Of a DNA stretch of 64,000 bases, positions 11,411 through 21,479 are shown one piece after another. The stretch covers positions 1 through 64,000 of the forward strand of contig WEDG01000722.1 in assembly GCA_017591395.1 (NCBI GenBank), written 5' to 3'. The notes beneath the pieces were generated by a model. The model saw only the letters and a program-made list of their open reading frames with translations, searched no databases and was not told the origin of the DNA. Position numbers and translations under genes: made by a program. How positions within the stretch are numbered: position 1 is the stretch's first letter; each line of letters opens with the position of its first letter. This DNA is from Schistocephalus solidus. Its lineage: Eukaryota > Platyhelminthes > Cestoda > Diphyllobothriidea > Diphyllobothriidae.

Positions 11411-11590
11411 GGGCAATATCGCTGGCTCTATAGACCTCGATCGGCTTATTTCTCAGTCGACAGCTAGCAGCCGCTCGCCGGCATACTTGCTGCTAGTACA
11501 GAAGACCAGATCCACAACACCGAAAGGAGAAGTACTACACTGTGCACCTGTGTCAACACTTCCCTGTCCTAAACATTAATCTGTTCAACA

Positions 11591-11655
11591 AGCTGCAGTT
11601 TTTTCTCCTGAAAATACCTTTAAAGAACGATCAGGAGTTTTTTTCACTGTCAGCT
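11591..11655 (+). promoter_or_regulatory. ENE-like 3' UTR stem with U-rich internal loop (family B)
   Basis: Outer stem AGCTGCAGT (11591-11599) pairs with ACTG-T-CAGCT (11646-11655), nine pairs with one bulged T. Inner stem CTCCTGA (11605-11611) pairs perfectly with TCAGGAG (11631-11637). The internal loop has five T on the left and seven T plus C on the right. The hairpin loop is only 19 nt. This is the cleanest of the five copies and sits about 50 nt before the A-rich tail. Confidence 0.65.
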
Positions 11656-11831
11656 GGACCCCTTACTGTATATATCCCTTTTGACCTTGCCTGTAAACTG
11701 GCAATAAATAAAATAAAATAATAATTGCAAAACCACTGTCTCTGAATTGTAGCACGTTATCAAAGAAAGAGAGCTGGCAAGTGTCACAAGACCTTTTTCG
11801 AGAAAACCAATGCTGAACCGCATTAAGTATG

Positions 11832-12689
11832 TTATTCTCTCTTATGTGACGCATCATCTTGTCTTTGATCAAGGTCTCGAAGATCTTCGAGACTGCTGGT
11901 AATGTATTTATACCTAAATTCCTCAAATGACATAGGTCGGCCGTGTTTGGGAATAGGCAATATGTGCGATTCCTTCCATAAAATAGGGAAAGTTTCACTT
12001 TCAAGAGCAAGATTAAATATCTTATACAGAAGGGATGGAAATATATCGTTTGCATTTGCCCTTAGAACGCTGCCCGGGATGCCATCTGGTCCTGGACTGT
12101 AAGATTGACGAAAACGCCGAATGGATACGGTCTTGTCCCAGAGGGTAAAAGTTATGGTTTCGAGGACGTTATCGGTCCAATCCCTGATGTTAGTAAAGGT
12201 GGCGACAGTATGTACACTAAACGTTCTAGACAAGAAAGCATTGAAGCTATCAGCAGTCAACTTACCGTCAGCTATTGGGTTTCCTAAGGCGTTTCGAAGT
12301 ACGGGGTGCTGCGTTTTTCTCTGCGCTTTTACTGTGCACGAAAAGAGCTTTGCAACATTTAACGAAGGGTTTTCGGCAAATTTAACCTTATCGGCTTGTC
12401 GTTTTTCGTCAAAGATCCTCTTAGTCTCCTCAAAGATTTGTTGGATCAAGGGCAGGACGGAAATGTCGTTTTGTAGATTAAAACGACGGGAGAGTCTACG
12501 CAGTCTACGGCGGAATGATAAAGGGAGGTAGACTTCATCCTTGACATTAATTATTTTCTTACGGGGAACAAAACGAGAAATGAGTGGACCTAGGACTTTG
12601 TAAAAAGTATCAGTACAACCATTCACATCCGAACATACAAAGAAGTTAGTCCAATCGTGGGAATTTAGGCGTGTTAGCAATTCCCCCAT
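11832..12689 (-). pseudogene. RT N-terminal part of inverted family B copy
   Basis: A 285-residue open stretch carries the EN-RT linker, SPGPDGIPGSVLRANANDIF and ILPIPKHGRPMSFEEF. It then loses frame (SRKRSCDTCQLSFFDNVLQ continues in another frame to 11727). In this copy the linker is uninterrupted, whereas the + copy is frameshifted at the same place. Motifs A, B and C are absent because the copy ends at 11727. Confidence 0.8.
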
Positions 12690-13441
12690 ATTTGCTGATC
12701 TGAAATCACGGAAAAAGCTTTATTTTTGGAAAACGTTTCAGCAGCCTCTAGTTCTAGCGTAGAAAGAACAATAGTATGATCAGGATTCCCAAGTGGATCT
12801 AAAGGTGACACTGACAATGGCTGACAACCTCTACAAAAAATAAGATCAAGTATGTTTGATCGTCGGGTGGGAAAATCAACTACCTGGTCCAACATGTCTA
12901 TATCTATGGCCTCAAGTAGGTCTTCAAACTTTGCAGGACCGGAAGTTGGAAACCAGTGAGCTCCAGGAAGATTGAAGTCACCTGCAATCAAGCAGTACTT
13001 CAGATTTAAGTCAGCTGCGGCGTGAAATGCATGCGAGAGATAAAGATCGTAGTCCTCGCTGGCATTAGGTGGGCGATAGACACTACCAACGAGTAAAGAG
13101 TAGTTATCTTTTAGAACTACTCGGAGCCAACAGCTCTCCTCTACCGCGGTAAATTGGCGATAGTCTAATTGAAAAAATGTAAGTGGTTGCCTAACATAGA
13201 TACAGCTTCCTCCGCCATGGCCCTCGTGTCGATCATTCCGAATGTAAGCGTAGCCTAGAATAGAGGGTTCGGAGTCGGATAAACAGGGTGTTGCCCATGT
13301 CTCTGTAACTATTACAATGTCGGGGCGGTGGAATGAAACCAGAATCTGGGGCAAAGGCATCTTATTAAGCAGATATCTGGCATTGAGGACGATTAGTTTA
13401 AGCGCGCACGTTTTGGTTTCTGAAACGGGACAGTTAGGCTG
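12674..13441 (-). CDS. Endonuclease domain of inverted family B copy
   Basis: Over the 228 residues from the ATG at 13360 it differs from the + copy by one residue (Glu for Gln in the LELxAAETF segment). All catalytic motifs described for the + copy are present. The frame is open upstream to about 13441. It shares the G-run frameshift that separates it from the RT. Such identity in a dead element suggests recent conversion or duplication. Confidence 0.85.
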   Translation of the reverse strand, partial: QPNCPVSETKTCALKLIVLNARYLLNKMPLPQILVSFHRPDIVIVTETWATPCLSDSEPSILGYAYIRNDRHEGHGGGSCIYVRQPLTFFQLDYRQFTAVEESCWLRVVLKDNYSLLVGSVYRPPNASEDYDLYLSHAFHAAADLNLKYCLIAGDFNLPGAHWFPTSGPAKFEDLLEAIDIDMLDQVVDFPTRRSNILDLIFCRGCQPLSVSPLDPLGNPDHTIVLSTLELEAAETFSKNKAFSVISDQQIWGNC

Positions 13442-14710
13442 TCAGGGTGACTGCCTTCGGCCAAAGAAATGCTCTTTTCACTTGAACTATCTGTCTGTCC
13501 CTTATTTTGAGATTTGCCTCGCCATTGGTCTTTCGTGTTTCCAGTTCTATTATTAGCTGTCGCATTTTCATTTGCTCTTTCATCCCATATTCCGGTTGAA
13601 AAAAACACTTCAGAATGCGGACCCCGCAGGGTTGATTTCTCTGTAGCAGGAGCTGTGCCCGTGCTTCGTTTTCGAAGATGATTTTCAGAGATCTTGGTCG
13701 AGGATTTGAATCGGGTGTTGACAGAGCCTTCCCTAATCTACATGCCTTGAGAATGTGAATGTACTCGCCGTCCGTTAGCAGCGTTTTTGCATACAATTGA
13801 AGGAGTTCCGGGTCATGTTTAACTCACTCCTTTCGAATAATTGAAGCTGACTCCGGGACACCTTTAATGACTACATTCTGTTTTCGACTCAATCGAGGGC
13901 CCTTTTTGCAACTCAGATCTTTCAGCTGAGTGAGTACTGGTAACCAGTTCACTTTGCCGGATAGGTCCAGATGAACCGGGTGTTGGGCAGGCTGGAGCCA
14001 AATCTCTGCACGACTTGTTCTTCTTAGACCTTTTCTTCTTCGGCTTTAAAAACTCGCCAACCTCTTCAACATGGCATGTTGGTGTGACGTCTACCAGTGA
14101 TGTAGCGATGGGTGGTAAAGCCAGATTAGTGCTGATGCTACCCGAACTAAGTACTGGTTGAATGGCGTAAGGACTGGATGGGGCTCCCTTCGGAAGTAGT
14201 GAAAATTCCTCTGGTTTACCGGGTCCAGCAATCACGATATGTTTAATGTGACTTTTATGTAAGCTTGAAGAAGCTATATATGAATACGAATTTTGCTTTG
14301 TTGTAGGTTTATTACGAACAGGAGCTTTTTAACAGTTGGGCAAGATAGAGATTTTTTTAAGTATTCTATTTATTGTCTTAGATTGCTTATTTCCTGCTCC
14401 ATCCCTGGGAATTACTGCTGGAGGCTGAAATACCCAATACATGTTTCGTCTTCGTAAGCTCCATTAGTTAAGCTTACTGAACTTTTACCCCGTTTAGCGA
14501 GAGGTGAACAAAAAGCAGAATAACGATAATTACAATTGTTTTTTTGCTTGTCCATTAACTTGCTTAACAAGATCCCCTGCCAATATGGCCGAGTGGGTAG
14601 AGGCGTCGATAGACGGTCCCAAGCAATTTTGTGGTGCAGATTCAAAACTAGGTCGTGGACCAATTTTTTGTGACAATAAACTTAAGGAACTTGATTTTTG
14701 CATGTTATAA
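13434..14710 (-). pseudogene. ORF1 of inverted family B copy
   Basis: The start block LLSQKIGPRPSFESAP is recoverable near 14700. Pieces follow at 14412-14663, 13864-14235 (KPKKKRSKKNKSC basic region) and 13434-13796 (RRM-like LKIIFENEARAQLLLQ, then FFQPEYGMKEQMKMR). Stops near 14530 and 13830 and several indels break it. Indels differ from the + copy in homopolymer runs near the ORF1a/ORF1b boundary. Confidence 0.65.
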
Positions 14711-15485
14711 TTGCCACAAAATTAACAGAGAGTCAGTTAGGATATTCAACAATAAGAATAGGAAAATATAAGGACTCAGCCTTTGGTTTGAGCCTCTTCC
14801 GCGATTGAGAGCAGATGCAGGGAGCACAGAGCCGGCGTGAATTTCAGAAAGCAGCAAAGATCGAGGATTAAAGTCACAATTTACAAACTCAGAGGAATAT
14901 AAAGTCAATTCTTTAAATAATTTTCCAGCACCGTGTCTTCTACACTGAGGTAGAGACTAAAAACTCGTAGGCTCGAGTTACTTGAAATTCGAAACAAATT
15001 TCAAACAACGCGCCAATCATCGCAAGGAAATGGTAGAGGTCAATAGACACAATATTAAGCGAAACAAAAAGATAAAAAAAACGAAGTCGTTAGAACAAAC
15101 CTCTGACTCAGTTTAAATAGAGATGACCAGAAAGAAAATAAGCGAGGAGGAAATTATGTCTTGCGTTTTCCCAGGTTCGGGAAATCTGGGGTACATAGAA
15201 TCTGACTGCACAAAAGTAAATCAGCGATCAACGGTCCCTGAAAAGTCGAAAAACATTAATCGTAAGGTATCTTTAATGCCATGGACGAGCGACAGCAGCA
15301 TGCTCTTTACATGTCCATCGAACTACAATGAAGCAGGGCATGGTAGCCAGCAAAGTAATGGCGGAAAAGTGGCCTGTGACTTATCGACAGACCTGGATGC
15401 CACAAACCAAAATTCAGGTTTCCCGGGTGCTATTCGAGCAAACGCATTGTCAGGAGAACTCATGCTGTTTGAAAGGTCCATATAG

Positions 15486-16085
15486 ATGTCTGCAAATCAA
15501 CCACCAGGCTCACCGATGAAGACAAATCTGAACACAGTATTAAAGACTGTAACAAAGGGCATGATTCAACCTTCCATCACTAAAAGAAAGCAGGATGCAG
15601 AAACGAGTTTTTTCCCTGACAGATCATTTTGTCTGGTAGTTCACGGAGTCTCAGAGGCTACTGGGGAAACGCTAAAAGAAAGGGTAAAACAGGATCTGCT
15701 GACATTTCAAAATTTATTGAATGATATGCAAGAAACTGCTGTGACAGTCGACATCAAAAAAGATCTTTTGATTGGCACCTCTCGTTACAAATGAAACGCA
15801 TGAGGTTCGACCAAGACCATTAAAAGTCATCTTGGGGAGCAAACAGCAGGTAGATCTATTGCTCTCTGGAAAGTTCCGACTACGAAAGAATCATCGTGGA
15901 GTTTTTTTCAGCCGGATTACTCTCCCACCGATCGGATGAAAATGAGGACACTGGTAGCAGAATTGAAAAGACGTAATTACGAGGGGAACAAAACTTGAAA
16001 ATTGTAGACAACAAAATCGTCAAAACGAAGCGCTCGTTTTAATGGGAACATCCGGTGAAATTGACAGCAACCACGCCGATCAAAA
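15486..16085 (+). pseudogene. ORF1 protein remnant of family C
   Basis: The open piece 15486-15794 has an RRM-like first strand (FCLVVHGVSEATGETLKERV). It then continues in shifted frames with LKVILGSKQQVDLLLSGKF, FFQPDYSPTDRMKMRTLVAE and NLKIVDNKIVKTKRSF and ends WEHPVKLTATT. This C-terminal block is shared with families B and D, so it is a conserved ORF1 domain of this group. The 15123-15485 frame just upstream shows no recognisable domain. Confidence 0.65.
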
Positions 16086-16109
16086 GCCCTACCAAATGCG
16101 TATAGATTT

Positions 16110-16712
16110 GAACCCAGACAGGAGACTGGATATATCTCGTCGCACTGTGCGAATATCGCAAAGAAAGCTATGTGTATCTTAGGCGCAGTCAGGAGATCCT
16201 TCGTTAATTTTGACAGAGAGCTTTTTGGGCGCATATTTGGAACATTTCTCCGGCCGGTGTTGGAATATTGCATTCAGGCGTGGCGCCCTTGGACGAAACA
16301 TGACTACGCTCTGCTGGAGAAAGTTCAACGGAGGGCAACGAAACTAGTCAGCGGATTGGAATGCCTACCCTATGAGGGCCGCCTAGAAAGACTTAAAATT
16401 TTTCCTCTCTCTTATAGGCAATACAGAGGGGATATGATCTTAGTCTTAAAACTTGTCAGAGGAGTTGATTGTGCTCTTCAGATGACCAACTTTTTTGAAT
16501 TGGCAAACATGACAAGTCTCCGAGGTCACATATACAAACTGAAAAGAAATTACGCCAAACTTGAAGTGCGGGCCAACTTCTTTTCCCAAAGGGTGATTGA
16601 CGAATGGAACAAACTGCAAGCCTCAGTTTTTCAGGCTGAAAGCGTTGAAATGTTTAAAAGAAGACTTGATGCATTTTTACTTGATGAACATATAATTAGT
16701 CGACAGCAATGA
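16110..16712 (+). pseudogene. RT C-terminal domain of family C
   Basis: The open reading from 16170 gives CILGAVRRSFVNFDRELFG, FLRPVLEYCIQAWRPW, LLEKVQRRATKLVSGLECL, RLERLKIFPLSYRQYRGD and FFSQRVIDEWNKL, then KRRLDAFLLDEH. This is the post-catalytic region of CR1-like RTs, with the FFxxRVIxxWNxL signature. No motif A, B or C is present. Confidence 0.85.
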
Positions 16713-16839
16713 TTGATATACTAAAACGACTATCGCCATGTAACATTTGCTTGTTTAGCTAGCGTCTATCTGTAAATAGGGTTTTCAAAGGCTCTGCCTA
16801 TCTCCCTTATATATACTGAATTATACTGAATAAAATATC

Positions 16840-17583
16840 CAGCAAAAATCGCCATGTGGAAGAAAGAACTAAAAATCATCAAAAATCGAGGGAAGAAAAC
16901 AAGATTAAAATGATGTACACAAATGTGCAGAGTCTATTGAACAAAATGGATGAAATAAAACTGGCCGTGAACAATTTACAACCTGACTTCATAGCTCTAA
17001 CTAAAACATGGTTAAATGAACAAATTGCAGACACAGAAGTCAGAATAGATGGTTTTCAGCTTATCCGCATGGATAGAAACGGACGTAGGGGTAGTGGAAT
17101 CGCAATGTTCATACGAGAAGGCATCGACTTCATTCAGGATGGGCCCTCGCCAAATAGGATCTCGCCTTGCGAAATACTTTGTTGTAAACTGAAAGTCCCA
17201 AACCCACTAGACCTCCATATTGCCGTGGTAAATCGACCCCCAGGACAGCGAACGGAGACGGATGAAGCACTCATCACAGAGGTAAAGCAAATCTGCTGTA
17301 GCAAACACTTGTTAATATTTGGAGATTTCAATGCTCCCGATATCGATTGGGTGTCAATGTACTGCTCGCGATCGGAAAATTCATTCGAACAGAAATTACT
17401 TCAGTTGGTAAATGACGAGTTTCTTACCCAAGATGTCACAATGGAGACACGGTTCCGAAATTGGCAGCAAGCTGTTTGGATCTAATAATTAGTAGAGACG
17501 ACAATTGCATCCTTGCATTAAGTTCTTTCGTGCCGCTTGGACGAAGTGATCATTGTGTTCTTGCTTGGGAGTACAGTCATTTT
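16840..17583 (+). pseudogene. Family C endonuclease fragment
   Basis: Open at 16856-17485: KMMYTNVQSLLNKMDEIK, FIALTKTWLNEQ, RGSGIAMFIREG, VVNRPPGQR and LIFGDFNAPDIDWV. A frameshifted tail to 17583 gives FVPLGRSDHCVLAWEYSHF, the SDH motif. The catalytic Glu of the usual TETW box is Lys here (LTKTW), so this copy is inactive even where open. It ends where the twin-primed B insertion starts and begins just after the tail of the previous C copy. Confidence 0.8.
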
Positions 17584-18207
17584 TCCAACTACCTGGTCCC
17601 ACATGCCTATATCTATGGCCTCAAGTAGGTCTTCGAACTTTGCAGGACCGGAAGTTGGAAACCAGTGAACTTCAGGAAGATTGAAGTCACCTGCAATCAA
17701 GCAGTACTTCAGATTTAAGTCAGCTGCAGCCTGAAATGCCAGCGATAGACAAAGATCGTAATACTCGCTGGCATTTGGTGGGCGATAAACACTACCAACG
17801 AGTAAAGAGTAGTTATCTTTTAGGACTACTCGGAGCCAACAGCTCTCCTCTACCGCGGTAAATTGGCAATATTCCAATGGAAAAATGTAAGTGGTTGCCT
17901 AACATAGATACAGTTTCCTCCGCCACGGCCCTCGTGTCGATCATTCCGAATGTAAGCGTAGCCTGGAATAGAGAGTTCGGAGTCGGATACACAGGGTGCT
18001 GCCCATGTCTCTGTAACTATTACAATGTCCGGGCAGTGGATGAAAACCAGAGTCTGGAGCAAAGGCATCTTATTAAGCAGAGATCTGGCATTGAGGACGA
18101 TTAGTTTAAGCGGGCACGTTTTTGGTTTCTGAAACGGGACAGTTAGGCTGTCAGGGTGACTGCCTGCAAACTGGCAATATATTAATAAAACAAAATAAAA
18201 TAAAGAC
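17584..18207 (+). mobile_element. Twin-primed family B insertion
   Basis: The segment 17584-18160 is family B ORF1-end plus EN in inverted orientation (- strand: FIHCPDIVIVTETWAAPC, RGGGNCIYVR, SVYRPPNASEYYD, AGDFNLPEVHWF). It joins at about 18160 to 45 bp of the B 3' end in + orientation (GCAAACTGGCAATA ... AATAAAACAAAATAAAATAAAG). Inverted 5' part plus direct tail is the signature of twin priming. The shared TGCCT at the joint is the expected microhomology. Confidence 0.7.
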
Positions 18208-18212
18208 TAAAG

Positions 18213-19030
18213 ATAGTCGTTTTAGTTAATCGATCATTGCTTTGGACTAACTATATGTCCATCAAGTAAAAATGCATCAAGTCTTCTTTAAACATTTCAA
18301 CGCTTTCATTCTGAACATCCGAAGTTGGCAGTTTGTTCCATTCTTCAATCACCCGTTGGGAAAAGAAGTTGGCCCGCACTTCAAGTTTGGCGTGTTTTCT
18401 TTTCAGTTTGTATTGGTGATCTCGGAGACTTGTCATGTTTGCAAATTCAAAATAAATCAGCCCTCTGAAGCGCACAATCAACTTCTCTGACCAATTTGAA
18501 GACTAAAATCATATCCCCTTTGTATTGCCTAGTAGAGAGAGGAAAAGTTTTAAGTCTTTCTAGTCGGCCCTCATAGGGTAGGCATTCCAATCCACTGACT
18601 AGTTCTGTCACCCTCCGTTGAACTTTCTCCAGTAGAGCATAGTTATATTTCGTCCGAGGGCGCCAATCCTGAACGCAATATTCCAACACCGGCCGGATAA
18701 ATGTTCCAAACACGCGCCCAAAAATCTCTCTGTCAAAATTAACGAAGGATCTCCTGACTGCGCCTAAGATACACATAGCTTTCTTTGCTATATTCGCACA
18801 GTGCAACGATGGTTTGAGAGTGGGTGTTATCCATATACCAAAGTCCTTTAGAATATTTACTTTCTGGAGTTTGTGACCACTGATGAAGTACTGATATTCA
18901 AACCTAATCATACTTCTGGAATAAGACTGCAGTCGGATTATTTGGCATTTTTTAAAATTAAAGTTCAGCAGCCACTCATCACACAATGTTTGCAAGCGTT
19001 CGTGCAGTTGAAGCTTTAATTTCAGGATCA
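18213..19030 (-). mobile_element. Family C RT C-terminal copy
   Basis: On the - strand it reads LCDEWLLNFNFKKCQIIRLQ, ILKDFGIWITPTLKPSLHC, CILGAVRRSFVNFDREIFG, LLEKVQRRVTELVSGLECL and FFSQRVIEEWNKLP. It covers the part of the RT after motif C, including the LKDFGI block. It is truncated at both ends: no tail, no catalytic motifs. Confidence 0.8.
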
Positions 19031-19039
19031 GAAGTGAAA

Positions 19040-20260
19040 ACTCTTTTAGTAAAGAAGTGCTGGACTGATTCTATCTTCCTCCGTTCACTCGCGTGCAGAG
19101 GTTAAAATTAGCAGTATTCCAAACTTAATCTGACATACATTTTATAAAGGCTGTTCCTAATATTGACGGTTTTAAAATTTCTGAGAATAAACCCAGTGGT
19201 TTGGCATGTTTTTGAGACAGTTAGGGCGCAGTTCTCTGACAGATTAAGACTACTAGAATATTATATGCCCAGATCCTTATTAACCCCGGGCACATTTATG
19301 CCATGACCCTCTATGCTTAGATGAGGCTGATGGTTGTCACCACTAACAATAACGGAGCACTTGTGCCAAGAAAGCGAAAGGCGCCATGTGCGACACCACT
19401 GAGCAAAGGCTTGAAGAGCCTTTTTAAGAGTCAAGCAGGATGTGGTGATCGGCTGGTATATATCGAGAGGCAGCTTTTAAATCATCAGCGTACATTAAGG
19501 GCCTACCATAGTAGAAACAATCATAAAGATCGTTCACAAAAAGGCAAAAGAGAAGCGGGCCAGGTACGCTCAACTGAATAACTCCACTCTTCACGCGCGT
19601 TGGGTTGGCGATAGCATCGGAATTTTAACTCGCTGTACAGGAGCATTCAAATAGGAGGATATTAAGTTCAGAATCTTGCTACCTATGCCGAAGGAGGTAA
19701 GTTTCAGCCGGAGGATATCATGGTCAACACGATCAACAGCCTTCGTGAAGTCGAAATAAACGGTGTAGATTGCAAAACTACTATTTTTAGATTGTAGCAC
19801 ACGATCAAAGAAAGAGAGCTGGCAGGTGTCACAAGGTAATTTTTCAAGTAACCATGCTGAGCCGCATTAAGTAGGTTATTCTCTGTTAGGTGACGCATCA
19901 GCTTGTCTTAAATCAATGTCTCTAATATCTTCGAGGCTGCTGGCAGTGTATTTATTGGCCTAAAGTCGTCGAATGACGTAGTTCGGCCGGGTTTGGGTAA
20001 AGGCAGAATGTGCGATTCCTTCCATAAAATACGGAAGGTTTCACTTTTAAGCGCAAGATTAAATATCTTACACAAAAGTGACGGAATTATATCATTTGCA
20101 TCCGCCTGTAGAACGCTGACCGAGATGCCATCTAGTCCAGGACTGTAAGATTGACGAGAACACCGAATGGCTACGGTCACGTCCCAAAGGGTAAAAGTTA
20201 CGTTCTCCAGGACCTTACCGGTCAAATCTGGATGTTTGGAAATGGGGCGACCGAATGTTC
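19040..20260 (-). mobile_element. Family B RT fragment
   Basis: On the - strand: SPGLDGISVSVLQADANDII, ILPLPKPGRTTSFDDFRPIN, motif A YFDFTKAVDRVDHD, motif B in a degraded form (SGVIQLSVPGPLLF, QG replaced) and the region after motif C. It matches B1 from about 9770 to 11000. Both ends are missing. Confidence 0.75.
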
Positions 20261-20477
20261 ACTAAAAGTATAAGACTAAAATTTTAAGTTTTTTCAAAGG
20301 CACGTTTTCCGCCAATTTATGCTAATTTCCCTCAAAATCTCCTTTCTATGCAACCCCTTATCTTTTAAACGCCACAATATAGCCTTCCCTTCCAAGGTTT
20401 GCTTCAAATATGCCGCTGTACAATAATCTCAGTTCTCTTAACAGTAACACTTCGACAACTTGTAGACCAGAGCAATT

Positions 20478-21354
20478 TTGTTTCCTACCTTTCGTTTCTT
20501 CTTTCCAATTTTCTTCTCCACCACCAAATTATCCTTTTTTATAAATACTGATGAGTGTAACCTGCAGCTCAGCAATACGCTCAGCTTAGTTTCACTCAAT
20601 GCGATATCAGTTGTTAATAAAATGGCTGAGCTTAGAACATTAGCCTTTGAGCTTGATCCAGATGTGCTGTGCAACACTGAATCCTGGGCTCACTCTCTTA
20701 TTTCTGACTCGATGCTTGCTAAAGATAATTTCAATGTGTACCGACAAGACCACGCTGAAAAACGTGGCGGTGGTTGCCTCCTGTATATTAAGTCATCCTT
20801 CGTACATTTCCCTTTTCAGCTGAGCATTTCGTCCTTTTCTGGAAATGTATGCTTTGCTTCAGTCATCCGCCCGCACAATAAAAAAAGCGGTTATTGGCTG
20901 TGTCTATTATCCCCCATGTTATTCTGGCATTAAAAGCGAGCTCTGTGAACTATTTGAAAAAGTTGCAGACACTCAATTTGATGTCTAAATAATCGTAGGC
21001 AATTTTAATCTGCCAGACATTGACTGGCAGGCAAATTCATCTCCGCCTAAACAACAGAAATTGGCCGATACTATTATCTTTTCAAACATGTCCCAACTGG
21101 TCAGATCAGTTACTAGAAATAAGAACATTTTAGATATAATTTTTACAAATGATGTCCACCCTCTCTTTTTGATTTTCTATCGTGATCTATTCACAAGTGA
21201 TCACGCAATAATTCACTGTTTTTTTCCAGTTAAATGCAATAACCTCGACTTTGCTAACACAAACCATGAAACAATAAATAATTTCGTTAGCACTCTAGAT
21301 TGGCATAGCATATTCTCAATCAACGATCCAAACTTTTTCCGTGAGCTATTGTAG
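20478..21354 (+). pseudogene. Endonuclease of A2-type element
   Basis: VSLNAISVVNKMAELRTLAF and PDVLCNTESWAHSL give the N-terminal EN blocks with the catalytic Glu (TES). KRGGGCLLYIKSSF and CFASVIRPHNKK follow. After a frameshift near 20890, the GNFNLPDIDWQ-like block lies at about 21000-21030. The last open piece (21061-21354) has LDIIFTND and the SDHAIIHCF box. Confidence 0.8.
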
Positions 21355-21479
21355 AGCCTCACGGAAAAAATCCAGGCTTTTATCCCGTTTAAGATTTTTA
21401 ATTCAAATACAGCTTCTTCTACTGTTCCGCATTTTCTCCAGAACAGACTTAAAAAATTACGAAAGCAACTTAAAGATTC

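Larger units (their letters stand above)
6925..11722 (+). mobile_element. Family B CR1-like retroelement, near full length
   Basis: Starts with a 5' UTR shared with the inverted copy (GACACGGTGCTGG at both outer ends). Then come ORF1 (7255-8523), EN (8516-9283), RT (9268-11410), a 3' hairpin (11591-11655) and an AATAAATAAAATAAAAT tail ending near 11722. About 4.8 kb, close to the expected length for a complete CR1-like LINE. The EN is open, but the RT has stops and frameshifts. Confidence 0.85.
6925..14950. repeat. Large inverted repeat of two family B elements
   Basis: A + copy (6925-11722) and a - copy (11727-14950) meet tail-first at about 11725. B1 position x pairs with about 21957-x in the EN region. 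Outer parts differ by several percent plus indels, while about 8330-9450 against 12505-13625 is almost identical. The spacer is formed by the 3' third of the + copy, for which the - copy has no counterpart. Confidence 0.8.
11727..14950 (-). mobile_element. Family B retroelement, inverted copy lacking its 3' third
   Basis: On the - strand it has the same 5' UTR, ORF1, EN and RT N-terminus as the + copy, then stops at the equivalent of about 10235, inside the RT before motif A. Losing the 3' end is not what target-primed integration produces, so rearrangement after insertion is likely. Confidence 0.8.
14936..16835 (+). mobile_element. Family C CR1-like element with large internal deletion
   Basis: Begins with the C 5' end (TGAGGTAGAGACTAAAAA) directly at the 5' edge of the inverted B copy. 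It carries ORF1 to about 16080, jumps straight to the RT C-terminal domain at about 16110, and ends with a repeated TATACTGAAT tail near 16835. EN and the RT catalytic core are missing. The 5' and 3' ends match the 165-bp derivative at 4875-5040. Confidence 0.75.
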
